The translations under genes and the position numbers were made by a program. From positions 1-56,692 of the forward strand of contig JAKSVT010000013.1 of NCBI GenBank assembly GCA_024407875.1: a stretch of 56,692 nucleotides of DNA. The letters are read 5' to 3'. Shown piece by piece: positions 8,340 through 18,413 of the stretch (positions are counted from its first letter, which is position 1; every line of letters begins with the position of its first letter). The notes under the pieces were generated by a model, which saw only the letters and a program-made list of their open reading frames with translations, did not search any database and had not been told where the DNA came from. This DNA is from Alphaproteobacteria bacterium (GTDB lineage Bacteria > Pseudomonadota > Alphaproteobacteria > CAAGCB01 > CAG-977).

Positions 8340-9983
8340 TTAGTAAACTGGTCTTTCATCTAACAATCCGCACCAACGTTCAACTTCTTCACAGCTTACT
8401 AAACCTTTAAGCATACGTTCAACAGCACAATCTTTCATTGTTCTACCACCAAGATCACCTGTCCAATAGTCAATAGCTTTCTTAGTTTCACCTTTAACGA
8501 GCAAATCTAAGAATGTAGCATCTGGTAATAAAATTTCACCAACAACACAACGCCCCTTAACACCACGACCTTGACAATCAGCACAGCCAGGTCCTTTTAA
8601 GCAAGCTGTTTCCAAACCAAAGTCACCATAAGCTTTACGCAAACGTTTAACAACAGGATTATCTAAATGATCTTTTGCATGTAAAGCACAGTTAGGACAA
8701 ATTCTACCAAACAAACGTTGTGAAACCATCCCTTTCATAATTTCAGGATCAATTAGTTTAAATGGTTCTACCCCCATATCTCTTAAACGCATAATAACTG
8801 CTGGTGAAGAGTTAGCGTGTAATGTTGACCACACACCGTGGCCAGACAAAGCGCCTTTAAATGCCAATTGAGCTGCAGATAATGTACGAATTTCGCCGAT
8901 CATTAACATATCAGGGTCAGAACGTAAAGATGCTGCTAATGCTTTTGTAAACGCTTCTTCTTTTGCCTTTTCGTTTTCAGCATTAGTAACCGGCATTTGT
9001 CTAGCACCAGGAATAGGATATTCAGGAGGGTCTTCAACAGTAATTAAATTTAATTCGAAGTTACGCTCTTGTAACATAGAAATCATATTTCTTTGTAATG
9101 TTGTAGATTTACCTGAACCTGTAGGTCCTGCAACAATAATAATTCCAATAGGAACAGCACGAAGACGATAGAACATATCGGATTCACGTTGTGTATACCC
9201 CAAAGCCATCAAATCACCAGCATTATCTGGATCATCATCTGCGTACAACATACGCATAACTAGGTATCTGGTACCAAATGCAATAGGGTTAAATTGTAAA
9301 CGTACACCTAAAACGTTTCTTGGTAATCTCAATTTACCACCAGAACCACGTAATGCAGTTTCACCTAATTTTTGTGCAGCTTGATATTCGTTTGAAGCAT
9401 AGTTAGCATCGGAAATATCTGAAGAAGCGAATGCTGCACGAACAAAAGCTTCACCCCAATCTTTATCACGTTCCATAATAACTTGCATCATACCATTTTG
9501 ACGGAAAATAACTTCTGTCTTTTTGGTACCAACAACAACGTGAATATCAGAAACTTTAACACCAGCAGCTTTTTGCAAAACATCCAAATAGTCCTTTTGC
9601 ATCTGCAATTGGTCTAAATTAGCTGCAGAACCGCCTTGCTCTTCTTCTGTAGGATCAGGAGCATCTTTTGCTGCACGATCATAAATAGCTTTAATTAAGT
9701 TTGGAGGAACATATTCTGGTGGTCTTGCCACTTGGTAACCACGCTTACGTGCAAGAGTTTCAAAAGAAATCACACGTCCATCGAATTTATGTTCAGAACT
9801 TACTAAAAAGCGTCCATTTGAGAACAAAGCCAACATTGACCTTGTATCTTCTTTTGCAGGGAATTTACCTGATGGAGCTGTTAAACACTCGTTACCTGCA
9901 GAGAAAAGCTCCGCCAATATTTCGGAACTTTTCTTAGGTGCACCTGTAGGTTTAGCCGCTGCGGCAGGAGGTGTTGGAGGCAT
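8340..9983 (-). CDS. pilQ: Type IVb pilus assembly ATPase (PilQ/GspE-like)
   Basis: 547 residues, a cytoplasmic secretion ATPase that powers pilus assembly on the PilR platform. The C-terminal half has Walker A GPTGSGKST near residues 285-293, an Asp-box region (ITVEDPPEYPI), a Walker B region (DMLMIGEIR) and a His-box segment (GVWSTLHANS). Two cysteine pairs, CPNC and CADC, form the zinc-binding module typical of GspE/PilB and R64 PilQ, ending in GRCVVGEILLPD. Residues 1-60 are Ala/Pro-rich. AGGGAG lies upstream of the start. The name pilQ follows the R64 scheme, where PilQ is the ATPase and not the secretin. Confidence 0.88.
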   Translation of the reverse strand: MPPTPPAAAAKPTGAPKKSSEILAELFSAGNECLTAPSGKFPAKEDTRSMLALFSNGRFLVSSEHKFDGRVISFETLARKRGYQVARPPEYVPPNLIKAIYDRAAKDAPDPTEEEQGGSAANLDQLQMQKDYLDVLQKAAGVKVSDIHVVVGTKKTEVIFRQNGMMQVIMERDKDWGEAFVRAAFASSDISDANYASNEYQAAQKLGETALRGSGGKLRLPRNVLGVRLQFNPIAFGTRYLVMRMLYADDDPDNAGDLMALGYTQRESDMFYRLRAVPIGIIIVAGPTGSGKSTTLQRNMISMLQERNFELNLITVEDPPEYPIPGARQMPVTNAENEKAKEEAFTKALAASLRSDPDMLMIGEIRTLSAAQLAFKGALSGHGVWSTLHANSSPAVIMRLRDMGVEPFKLIDPEIMKGMVSQRLFGRICPNCALHAKDHLDNPVVKRLRKAYGDFGLETACLKGPGCADCQGRGVKGRCVVGEILLPDATFLDLLVKGETKKAIDYWTGDLGGRTMKDCAVERMLKGLVSCEEVERWCGLLDERPVY

Positions 9984-10002
9984 ATTTTTGACTCCCTAAA
10001 AA

Positions 10003-11451
10003 TTATCTAGCCAAACTTCCTGCTGTACTGCGAGGACGATTTGAGAAATTACGTTTTTTCTTTACAGGTCTTGATTTATTTTCAGTAGGAGCAAGTTCTT
10101 CAACAGGCTCTGCAACTTCAGGTTGCATTTCTTGTTTTGCAACTTCACGAACTAATTCCATACTTCCTAAACCAGCTGTTTGGAAACCAACTATTTCTTT
10201 ATTAGCACCGTTTTGAACTAAAATATAATCTTTAGAAACGGAAACTACAACGTGTCCAGATGGCAATACTTGATCTTTCTTTACATAGAATGTTGATTTA
10301 TCATTTTTATTCAATACTCTAGCAACTAAAGTTCCACCTACACCACTTACTTCCATTACAGAATATAATGATCCTGCTGGTGGAACACGTACTGCTCCTG
10401 CTTCTTCTTCAGTTGCAGCTCCGCCAGCTCCACCTCCGACTTGAGATTTAGCTAATAATGTTTCACCGGTAGCTGTCAATTGTTCTGAAGCTCTTTCAGA
10501 TGGTACACGTTTAATCTTACTTGGTCTTGCAACTTCAACTAAAGTTGGTTTTAAGTTATTTAAACGAACTAAAGAAGCGACTTCATATTTTTTCTTTAAT
10601 TCTTGACGTTTCCTTTCTTCTTCAGCTTCTTTCTTTGCAATTTCAGCTTTTGCTTCTTCTTCTTCTTTTTTCAACTTTTCAATACGACGATCTTCTTCAC
10701 GACGCAAAGCTGCTTCAATTTGCTTTTGACGAATTTCTGCTTGTTGTTTACGTTCTAATGCGTCTTGACGCTTCATATCTTGGTTTAATTCCCATTCCAA
10801 GCGCGCTTGTGTCATTTTTTCACGACGTTCAATCTCATTAAACAACATTTGACGATTTGTTGCTTTTAATGCATTCAAGCTAGAACGTAATTGTTCACGT
10901 TTTAATTGTAATTCTAAATTTGTATTTTCACGTTCAACTTCTGCCATTTCACGGAAGACATCACTTGATACTTTTCCAATAACAGCATCATTTGGTCTTT
11001 GTGAAACATGCATTTCTCCATTTCCACCTTCATTTGCAAATCCCATTGGAGGAGGAGGAACATCTGCTGTAGGCATTTCAACTTCTACTGATACAGGAGC
11101 TGGCATTGCAACAGATACTTCTTCTTGCTTTGCAGGAACTTCTGGAATATCTAAAGCTGGTTCAGTAGGCATTGGAGAAACATCAGCAACAGGAGCTTCA
11201 GCTGGAACTGGTGCAGGAGCACTAGCCTGAGCTTCAACAGCAGCTGGAACTTCTACATTTGCAGGAGCTTCAGCAACTACTGGTGCTGGTTGATTATTGT
11301 TCACAGGAGCCGGAGCAGGAGCTTCAGCTTTTGGACTTGTCAAAAAATTATCATCAAACAAATCCTGTGCTTTTACATTCTGTACCGATGATATTGCTAC
11401 TGTCATTCCCAACAACATCGGAATTAAGTTTTTATTATTTTGTCGGTTCAT
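10003..11451 (-). CDS. pilP: PilP-like type IVb pilus periplasmic protein with long coiled coil
   Basis: 482 residues from the ATG at 11451, which has GAGG nine bases upstream; the frame extends to 11487 but that start overlaps the upstream gene further and lacks a ribosome site. The order is: a signal peptide ending near VKAQ, a Pro/Ala/Glu-rich linker, a roughly 140-residue charged coiled coil (KKEEEEAKAEIAKKEAEEE style), then a compact C-terminal beta domain (SLYSVMEVSGVGGTLVARV ... YILVQNG) that fits PilP of type IVb pili. It probably links the inner-membrane platform to the secretin. It overlaps pilO2 by 17 bases. The coiled coil makes it much longer than R64 PilP (about 150 residues), so the spacer is a notable addition. 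Confidence 0.72.
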   Translation of the reverse strand: MNRQNNKNLIPMLLGMTVAISSVQNVKAQDLFDDNFLTSPKAEAPAPAPVNNNQPAPVVAEAPANVEVPAAVEAQASAPAPVPAEAPVADVSPMPTEPALDIPEVPAKQEEVSVAMPAPVSVEVEMPTADVPPPPMGFANEGGNGEMHVSQRPNDAVIGKVSSDVFREMAEVERENTNLELQLKREQLRSSLNALKATNRQMLFNEIERREKMTQARLEWELNQDMKRQDALERKQQAEIRQKQIEAALRREEDRRIEKLKKEEEEAKAEIAKKEAEEERKRQELKKKYEVASLVRLNNLKPTLVEVARPSKIKRVPSERASEQLTATGETLLAKSQVGGGAGGAATEEEAGAVRVPPAGSLYSVMEVSGVGGTLVARVLNKNDKSTFYVKKDQVLPSGHVVVSVSKDYILVQNGANKEIVGFQTAGLGSMELVREVAKQEMQPEVAEPVEELAPTENKSRPVKKKRNFSNRPRSTAGSLAR

Positions 11452-12904
11452 AGATTTGTCCCTCATAGCTCCACATGTTCTTTTCAATACTGTATGTTAT
11501 TTTCTTCAATTCTAAAGCAGGAAATTCATTAAATACTGACAACCAATCTGCCATATCAATAGACGAATCGAAAGAAAATGTCAATCGTTTATATGCTTTA
11601 TTAATAGTATTTTGAGATCCGTCAGCCTTCTTTCCTGGTATTGGAATTGTAACATTTAATACATCTTCACTTAAATTAATCTTTTGATTTATTGCTTGGA
11701 AAATATTAACTAAATATTCCCTTGATTCTGAAACTGAATACTTTGGATACTCAGATTTTAATTGAATATCACCTAAAGACACACTAACAATCGCAGATGT
11801 TCCTGAATCTGACAAAACATAGTCCATACCAGCAGTGCCATATTCTTCAAAACCACGACGCAAGAAACCTAAATGTCCTGATTTCATAGTCCAACTTGTT
11901 GATAAACCTTTTGGTGTACAGAATACATTACCAACTTCCCAACCTGGAATAACCATGGATTTAATATGCATAATTCCTGCATAACATCTATTCATAAAAT
12001 CAGAACTTACAGGTATTTTTTCCCAAGGTTTCGTTTCAACGAAACTAAATTCTTCTTCCTCAACAACCTCTTGTACTTGTCTACGTACAGGCGCCAATCT
12101 TCTTTGAACTTTTGGCGTTTCTGGTTCAGAACACATTTTTGTCAACATAATAAGTGCTAATAAAGCGCCACCGCCAATCATTGCATATTTTTTAACGTTG
12201 GACTTATAAATACTTATCAATTTTACAGATTTACTCTTAAGGAACTTTTCAATTGGAATATCTTGCGTTCCTTCAACGCCCCATTCAGCTGGACAAATTC
12301 TTCTATCCCAATCTGGAACAGACATCATATCCATAAAGGCTTTTTTAGCTTCTTCTTCTGTTTTATATAAAACATCATCTTCAGACAAAATAACGTCATT
12401 ACGTACAACTAAGAACCACCAACCAGAATTTACTTTAAATACAGCAACACTTGTTGGCAAATCTGAAAAAGATTCAGCTACAGCAGCAGCTGCTGCTGGC
12501 ATACCTTTTTTATGACCTTCAGCTGAAGAACCAACACCATACTGTGGAGTTGCTGCTCTATAAACACAGAATAAATCACCATTTTCAACAATTTGAGAAG
12601 CTGATTCTTGAACTTCTGGATATGGATCTGACAAATTTTGTAATTCCATCCAGAACAAACCTACAGCATATGTTGTATCACCTACTGTAATTGTAGAACC
12701 CCAGTTCTCCTCATTTCCTTCCTGATTTTCAGAGCCTTCTTCAGAACTTTCATCAGAAGTCGCTTCTTCACCAAAATCTTCTGCTTGTTCTTCAGTTGGA
12801 TATTCTTCTTCTGTGTATTCTTCGGCAGAATCAACTTCGCCAACAGCGTTTTCTTCGCTGTTTTCGAAATCTTCTACGGAATATTCTTCTTCTTCTTCTG
12901 CCAT
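11435..12904 (-). CDS. pilO2: Type IVb pilus protein PilO2
   Basis: 489 residues. A very acidic N-terminal tail (residues 1-65, Glu/Ser-rich) precedes a soluble domain with the PilO2 pattern: YAVGLFWMELQN, a GWWFLVVRNDVIL strand, EEEAKKAF and PDWDRRICPAEWGVEG. A single membrane helix lies at about 240-258 (GGGALLALIMLTKMC), followed by a periplasmic C-terminal half. This bitopic layout matches the alignment-subcomplex proteins that tie the cytoplasmic ATPase to the secretin. AAGGAAT precedes the ATG. It lies between the secretin and PilP genes as in R64. Confidence 0.8.
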   Translation of the reverse strand: MAEEEEEYSVEDFENSEENAVGEVDSAEEYTEEEYPTEEQAEDFGEEATSDESSEEGSENQEGNEENWGSTITVGDTTYAVGLFWMELQNLSDPYPEVQESASQIVENGDLFCVYRAATPQYGVGSSAEGHKKGMPAAAAAVAESFSDLPTSVAVFKVNSGWWFLVVRNDVILSEDDVLYKTEEEAKKAFMDMMSVPDWDRRICPAEWGVEGTQDIPIEKFLKSKSVKLISIYKSNVKKYAMIGGGALLALIMLTKMCSEPETPKVQRRLAPVRRQVQEVVEEEEFSFVETKPWEKIPVSSDFMNRCYAGIMHIKSMVIPGWEVGNVFCTPKGLSTSWTMKSGHLGFLRRGFEEYGTAGMDYVLSDSGTSAIVSVSLGDIQLKSEYPKYSVSESREYLVNIFQAINQKINLSEDVLNVTIPIPGKKADGSQNTINKAYKRLTFSFDSSIDMADWLSVFNEFPALELKKITYSIEKNMWSYEGQIYEPTK

Positions 12905-12944
12905 ATTTTTATTCCTTAAATTTATATTCTTCTACAAACCAAAA

Positions 12945-14525
12945 TTAGAAATTATTCATTCTAGTTTCTGGTTGTAATGGAGATATCATAACTTCAGGTG
13001 TAATTAATACAACTAAAACGTTACGTGTTTTATCTGCATCTCTTGTAAATCCTGATATTTCATCTGCTTTGTTTGAAGTTGATTTTACTTCCTCAAACCC
13101 TGACAACATTAAAGTATCACCTGAAACCATTGCAACTTCTTGAACAAAGCCACGTGTTTGTAATTTAGGCAATTGCATTGTAATACCAGAATCTGTTCCA
13201 CCAAATGTTCTTTCATCCATTTTTTTCAAATCTGTTAATGTCATTGTAAACATAATCAACATACGACCATGATCTAATAATCTTGGTAAGATTTCCATAG
13301 TAAAACCATAGTTAATTTTTTCTTGTGATGCAGAATATGATGTTTCATCATCATTCTTTTCACGAGATACTTCAGAAATATATGATTCGTTCGTTGAAAC
13401 TTGAATTGGTGCAATCTTATTATTCATTGTAACAACTGTAGCAGATGTTATAGTTGAAACTTTACCTTGTTCTGCAAGAGCATCCGTCATTATAGTAATA
13501 TCGTTTCCACCTCTAGTAACATGGGACATAATCATGCCTGCAAGACCAGATGATTTTTCGCCAACATTTTGAATTGCCGCTTCATTAGTATGACTTTTTG
13601 CAAATTGTTTTACAGCATTAATATTAATTCCAAAACTTTGTGAATCTGATAATTCAACATTCAATACTTTTACAGAAAGAGCAACTTGTCTTGATAATCT
13701 TTCATTCATTGAATTAATATATTGAGCAACACGTTGCAAAGTTAATGGAGGAGCTGTAATTGTCAATGTACCATTAGCTGGCAATACGTTTAATGTAGCA
13801 CCACTTGGAAGCATTGCAGAAATAGCTGTTTCAATTTGAGACCACATATCTAAAGAGATACTTGATGACATTGATGCTGATGTTGTATCACCACTTTCAC
13901 CTGATGCTGTACCAGCAATGTTTGCACTTAATTCAGATTGAACAGGCAAAGCATAGATTGTGAAAACTCTTGTTTCCATCTTATAGAATGTAATTTCTTT
14001 ATTTTGATATTTCCACCATAAAGCAAAACGTGAACCGATTTGATCTAAAAATCCAGACAACTTACCAGAATAGTTTGCTACAAACAAATCTGGAGAAGCA
14101 TTTTGTTTTGTTGTACCGTCTTGTGAATCTTCACCTTGTGTTGCAGATTTTACAGCTTCTAAAATCATATCATCAACACGAACTGTAATTCCTGTTAATG
14201 CTGTAATTTGTTCAGAAACTTGCAATAAAGAAACGGCTTTTGTTGAATATAATGTAATACCATCATCTGTTTCAAATCTTGCTGGTAATGTTTCTCCAGC
14301 AGCCATCTTTGAGCTTTTAGAACCTAACCAAATATCGTCCTTAACAGCAATTGTATCCATTTTATACAAATCTTGCTGTTTAATAGGCTCATTCATGATA
14401 GCTTTTGCTTGATCGGTTGTACGATCAACATCTTTATCTACTTGCTGTTGCAAGCAAGAGCATAGTGTCAAACCACAAAGTGCAATTGCAAAAAATTTAA
14501 AAGTTGATTTTTTATTAGTCAGCAT
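12945..14525 (-). CDS. pilN: Type IVb pilus secretin lipoprotein PilN
   Basis: 526 residues. An N-terminal lipobox LCSC puts the lipidated Cys at 24. N-domains follow, then a secretin domain in the last 200 residues (VSTITSATVVTMNNKIAPIQ ... GFTMEILPRLLDHGRM ... LQTRGFVQEVAMVSGDTLMLSGF ... LVVLITPEVM). It forms the outer-membrane pore for the pilus and belongs to the lipoprotein secretins of R64 PilN and BfpB type. The ribosome site GGAGG lies inside the end of the upstream gene and the two genes overlap by 11 bases, so translation is probably coupled. Confidence 0.9.
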   Translation of the reverse strand: MLTNKKSTFKFFAIALCGLTLCSCLQQQVDKDVDRTTDQAKAIMNEPIKQQDLYKMDTIAVKDDIWLGSKSSKMAAGETLPARFETDDGITLYSTKAVSLLQVSEQITALTGITVRVDDMILEAVKSATQGEDSQDGTTKQNASPDLFVANYSGKLSGFLDQIGSRFALWWKYQNKEITFYKMETRVFTIYALPVQSELSANIAGTASGESGDTTSASMSSSISLDMWSQIETAISAMLPSGATLNVLPANGTLTITAPPLTLQRVAQYINSMNERLSRQVALSVKVLNVELSDSQSFGININAVKQFAKSHTNEAAIQNVGEKSSGLAGMIMSHVTRGGNDITIMTDALAEQGKVSTITSATVVTMNNKIAPIQVSTNESYISEVSREKNDDETSYSASQEKINYGFTMEILPRLLDHGRMLIMFTMTLTDLKKMDERTFGGTDSGITMQLPKLQTRGFVQEVAMVSGDTLMLSGFEEVKSTSNKADEISGFTRDADKTRNVLVVLITPEVMISPLQPETRMNNF

Positions 14526-15174
14526 TTTCGTCCTCCGTGGTGGTTATTAACAACACACGATTACCCTTGTAAAAAGTTCCCCATGGAGCAGGTCTTGTTC
14601 TTGCGAATGAACGCAACAATGCGGATGAAACATCCATAAAGCGTCCTCTGAACATAGCACCGGCTTCCAAAATATATTCTCTATCAGATTCCCAAACAAC
14701 ACGCCATCCTGCTTTATCGCCCCATTGCAATAACAATTGGCGAACAGTTGAGCCCTCTGGAGCTAACCAATCATCCACTGGATCTTGTGCATCATATTCA
14801 TTATCAGCAACTTCTGCTGGTTCTTCTGTACTTGCTTGTTCTACTTGTTTTTGTAAAGAACCATTATCCGTTTCTGAGTCAAAAGAATAGAGACCATTAT
14901 CGCCAGTATGAGAAGGTCTATTTGCAGAAACATCTTCTCCTCTACGACCATATTGACGTTGATCAACGCTATTTGGAGCATTTTCGCCTAAAGTTCCACC
15001 CATAGCTGGTGTAGCAAAAGCTGGAGCAGAAGAAGCTGCACCACCAGAAACTCCAATTCCATCGTCGTAATAATGTTCGTTCACACAACCACTTGTCCCG
15101 AACAAACATACTGTTCCGAATAATATTAAACATTTATTTTTCAATAAGTTTTCTTTTAAATGTTTAAGTTTCAT
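14515..15174 (-). CDS. TcpQ/PilL-like lipoprotein, secretin partner
   Basis: 219 residues. A lipoprotein signal ends at GTSGC with Cys30, followed by a disordered Ser/Gly/Asp-rich linker. A C-terminal TcpQ-type domain (residues 130-215) contains WLAPEGSTVRQLLLQWGDKAGW and YILEAGAMFRGRFMDVSSALLRSF. TcpQ domains, also seen at the C-terminus of R64 PilL and in DotD-type proteins, bind and stabilise the secretin. It is the first gene of the tight pilus set and overlaps pilN. TGGAGAAAA lies upstream of the ATG. Confidence 0.82.
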   Translation of the reverse strand: MKLKHLKENLLKNKCLILFGTVCLFGTSGCVNEHYYDDGIGVSGGAASSAPAFATPAMGGTLGENAPNSVDQRQYGRRGEDVSANRPSHTGDNGLYSFDSETDNGSLQKQVEQASTEEPAEVADNEYDAQDPVDDWLAPEGSTVRQLLLQWGDKAGWRVVWESDREYILEAGAMFRGRFMDVSSALLRSFARTRPAPWGTFYKGNRVLLITTTEDENAD

Positions 15175-15286
15175 ATATTTTCTCCATTCTTTTTTAAGAA
15201 AAAACTATTCTGTTTATACCATTAAAGCACTAAAGTATTTAAAAATCCCTTAAAATATTTCAAATTTTTAAAATTAGCCTCAAATA

Positions 15287-17779
15287 CTACCATTGATTAT
15301 ATCTATATTTTTCTCTAACCCCTTGTGAAGTCATTTGCATTTCAGCCACTCCTTCCTCCGGAATTTTAAATACCTTTAAAACAATTTTATGTGGTGTCCT
15401 ATCTGTTAACAAAGGAACAACTTGAACATCTTCAATACCAATTCCAATTAATGTACTGCGAATCAAAGCAAAACGTTTTTCTTGTAAATCAACATCTTCA
15501 TTACTCATTCTTACTTCAATTGCTTTTTGAATATCACCTTTAATTTGTTCTCCAAACTTCTTAATTAATTTAACAGATTGAGCTGACAATTCAGAACTGC
15601 CTGGCTTAAATGTTAACCTAATTTCTGAAGGCATTGCTGAAGAATGTTGCTCAGTTGGTTCTGTATTTGTATTCATTTTACTTATACCACCAAAAGGAAG
15701 TAGCCCTTTAGAAGTGTCATTTGGAGCAACTGTTGCTTGAGAATTCTTATTAGGTTCTTTTGTTGTACTATCTGAAGGATTTTCATTCTTATTGAATATA
15801 GAGAAAATCTTATTCATTAATGTAGGATCTTTTGCATCTGTATTTTGCGAAACTTCACTACTTGTTCCAGGGAAAGCTGCTACTTTAGGTGCAGCAAAAC
15901 CTGTACCTGATGCAACATTATCAACATTTGCAACACCTGTTACAACATTAGGAGCATTTGAAGGACCTAATGGCAATAAAGTTGGAGAAGAAATAGCTTC
16001 AGGTTTCTTTTCAAGTTCAATAACCTTTGGTTGCATAGAAGTTAATTCATTAGAATTTTCCTTCTTTGTATCTTCTGCTTTTACTTCTTCTTTCTTTGGT
16101 TCTTCTTTTTTTGCTTCTGTTTCATCATTAGCAATTCTAAAAGCTTTTGCTGCATTAGGATCATCATCTCTAGATTGTTTCCATACACTAGGAGTATCAT
16201 TTTGAGATAAACTTGTCCATACAGCTGCTTGTTGTCTGTCCATCCAGTCTAATGATTTATTGTCTTCTGCAACAGATGCTATTTCTTCAACTGTAGCACT
16301 ACCTTCTTTTGGTCTATTATTTTTATAAATTACAGTATTTTTCTTTACTACAGATGTATTATCTGCAACTTCATGCAAAATTTGATCTGTTTCTTTTTGT
16401 CTTGGTTCTTGAATAGAACCTGGATCAGATACTGTTTTTATTTCTTTTGGAATATTATTTACAACAGCCTTTGAATTATTTGGTTTACCTGCAACCTTAG
16501 CAACTCTCCATAAAGATTCTGTTTTATTTTCAGGTTCAGATAAATCACCAACAGGACTTGGCAATTTCTTCAATGAAGCCAATTGTTCTGCTGTAAATTT
16601 CAAACTAGAATTTTGTGTTTCTACTTTATCATTAATAGCAATTTCTTTATTTTCTTGAACTTTTACAGCTTCATTCTTAGCAAAATCGAATCGCTCTTCA
16701 GTTCCATCAACAGGCATATCCTGAACAACAGCAACTTTTGTTTCATTTACTGTTGTATCTGATATTCTTTCCTCTTTTAATGAAGCTTGAGAAACTTCAG
16801 CTGTTTCTAAGAATTGTTTATTTTTCTGAGCAGCTTCTTCTGCTTTTAAAGATTCTCTTAATGCAGCAACATCAACCCAATATCTATTTTTAGGTTTAAT
16901 ATTTGGTCTTTTAGAATCTTTAATATATTCAGAAAATCTACCAGCAACTTCAACTTTTTCTTCTGTTTTTAAGTTACTTTTTGGATTAACTTCTGCTTTA
17001 GCTATTTCTTGAACCAAAGGTTTATCTTCCTTAGCTAATTCAGCCTTTTTATCAGCTTCATCTAAGGAAACTGCCGTTTCATTTGCAGCAACTTGGATAT
17101 TAGCATTAGTATTATCAGCTAAAGCAGCAAAAGCTATAGGGTCACTTACAGCAACTGCAATAGGTGTATCGTTCTCATCGGATAATTGGGATTCTGATGC
17201 TAAAACGCTTTCATTAATTTTATCCAATAATTCACGACCATCTTTTAATAAAGAAGCTACATTAATATTTTTGCTATTATTAAGTGAATTTTCTGTGGAT
17301 TCTATATTTTCAACTTTAGCAACTTCGATATTAACGTTTTCTTTAATTACAGGAGCCGTAGCTACAACTGTAGCTTCTAATTCATCTAAATTCTTTTCTT
17401 TTGAAGCAATTGGTGTTTTTTCTTGTTTATCTTTTTGTATAAAAACAGGAGGTCTTACAACATTATCATTCTTAGCAACAACAACTTCTTTTTCTAAATT
17501 TTCTTTATTAAATATAATAGCTGGAGCATTAGAATTACGATCTTTAAATACTACAACAGCATTTCTATTATTAATTTTTTCATTTTCATTAAATGGCTGT
17601 ACATCTACAAATGCTTGAACTAATGTATCACGTTCGACAGCACTACGATGGTTTTTCATAGCAAAAAATGATAATTTACAAAATCCTACAACGCCAGCAA
17701 ATACGCCAACTAAACATAATACTGATGTTAGGGCGAATGGCATTTTTCTCTCTTTTTTATTTATATTATTTTCTTTCAT
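15287..17779 (-). CDS. Large envelope protein with C-terminal OmpA-like domain
   Basis: 830 residues. There is a basic N-terminus, one membrane helix at about 14-36 (ALTSVLCLVGVFAGVVGF), then about 680 residues of Lys/Glu/Asn/Val-rich low-complexity sequence. The C-terminal domain (about 740-830) has IRLTFKPGSSELSAQSVKLI and the following helix-strand pattern of OmpA/MotB peptidoglycan-binding domains. The likely topology is inner-membrane anchored, with the linker crossing the periplasm to the cell wall. The gap to the TcpQ gene is 112 bases with no terminator, so it may be the first gene of the pilus transcript. It resembles MotB- or TonB-style spanning proteins in layout only. The Shine-Dalgarno is weak. 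Confidence 0.65.
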   Translation of the reverse strand: MKENNINKKERKMPFALTSVLCLVGVFAGVVGFCKLSFFAMKNHRSAVERDTLVQAFVDVQPFNENEKINNRNAVVVFKDRNSNAPAIIFNKENLEKEVVVAKNDNVVRPPVFIQKDKQEKTPIASKEKNLDELEATVVATAPVIKENVNIEVAKVENIESTENSLNNSKNINVASLLKDGRELLDKINESVLASESQLSDENDTPIAVAVSDPIAFAALADNTNANIQVAANETAVSLDEADKKAELAKEDKPLVQEIAKAEVNPKSNLKTEEKVEVAGRFSEYIKDSKRPNIKPKNRYWVDVAALRESLKAEEAAQKNKQFLETAEVSQASLKEERISDTTVNETKVAVVQDMPVDGTEERFDFAKNEAVKVQENKEIAINDKVETQNSSLKFTAEQLASLKKLPSPVGDLSEPENKTESLWRVAKVAGKPNNSKAVVNNIPKEIKTVSDPGSIQEPRQKETDQILHEVADNTSVVKKNTVIYKNNRPKEGSATVEEIASVAEDNKSLDWMDRQQAAVWTSLSQNDTPSVWKQSRDDDPNAAKAFRIANDETEAKKEEPKKEEVKAEDTKKENSNELTSMQPKVIELEKKPEAISSPTLLPLGPSNAPNVVTGVANVDNVASGTGFAAPKVAAFPGTSSEVSQNTDAKDPTLMNKIFSIFNKNENPSDSTTKEPNKNSQATVAPNDTSKGLLPFGGISKMNTNTEPTEQHSSAMPSEIRLTFKPGSSELSAQSVKLIKKFGEQIKGDIQKAIEVRMSNEDVDLQEKRFALIRSTLIGIGIEDVQVVPLLTDRTPHKIVLKVFKIPEEGVAEMQMTSQGVREKYRYNQW

Positions 17780-18079
17780 AGCGTTTTCACTTAAAAAATA
17801 ATTATATATAGAATCCCATTCATCATAATATTGCGTAACCGTTAAAACATTGTAAATTTTCCTTAGTAAAAATATTTTACTTATTTTTCAATTTGTTGTT
17901 ACTTATTTTTCAATAATGTTAATCTTTTTTTACAGTTGCCTCAAAAATACGGTTTTTCTATTATATATCAATATGTTAATGCCATTTTTTCAGTGTTAAC
18001 TTTTCAATTGACGAAATATCATTTAGGCTTTATTCTGAAAGTATAAATTTTCAAACTTTCTATTAAAGGAGATCTCGAC
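17780..18079. other. Divergent intergenic region, pilus operon / VirB2 gene
   Basis: 300 bases without a gene. It must hold promoters for both directions. The plus-strand promoter at 18008-18036 is clear; I could not pick a convincing minus-strand one among the A/T-rich runs. There is no terminator and no obvious operator repeat. Confidence 0.6.
18008..18036 (+). promoter_or_regulatory. Sigma-70-type promoter of the VirB2-like gene
   Basis: TTGACG (18008-18013), a 17-base spacer and TATTCT (18031-18036) match the consensus well. A start near 18043 would leave a leader of about 37 bases ending in AAAGGAGAT, a strong ribosome site. This suggests a well-expressed pilin. Confidence 0.7.
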
Positions 18080-18385
18080 ATGAAAATTTTATATATCGCA
18101 TTAGCTATTTTATTAGCTTCCACAGTAGATGCATCAGCTGAAGTTTTTGACTCAGTTGTTGGCAAAACTGCAAAAGTTTTCGCATCTGTTAGAACAGTAA
18201 CATTCGTTATCGGTGGCTTCGGCTTAGTAGGCGTTGCTGCTGGTGCTATTTTCGGTCAAGTAAAATGGCGTTGGGTTGCTGCTTTAGCTATCGGTTTAGC
18301 AATCTTAGCTGTAGCTGGTGGCGTTGTTGACTATGTAACAGGTACATCAACCGGTTCAGGCAACTATGCAGATACATTGAAATAA
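18080..18385 (+). CDS. VirB2/TrbC-like pilin subunit
   Basis: 101 residues. A signal peptide with a likely cut after ASA at residue 20 is followed by two hydrophobic helices (about 39-60 and 66-88) separated by a short basic loop (FGQVKWRW). This is the size and topology of VirB2/TrbC T4SS pilins, which sit in the inner membrane before polymerising. The Ala/Gly/Val-rich helices and SVRTVTFVIGGFG support the call. It has its own promoter, a strong AAAGGAGAT ribosome site and its own terminator, as expected for a subunit needed in excess over the VirB3 and VirB4 products. There is no type IV prepilin cleavage site, so it is not a PilS-type pilin. Confidence 0.75.
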   Translation: MKILYIALAILLASTVDASAEVFDSVVGKTAKVFASVRTVTFVIGGFGLVGVAAGAIFGQVKWRWVAALAIGLAILAVAGGVVDYVTGTSTGSGNYADTLK

Positions 18386-18413
18386 TTTCAACGCAAGTTG
18401 ATATTAAGAAAAG

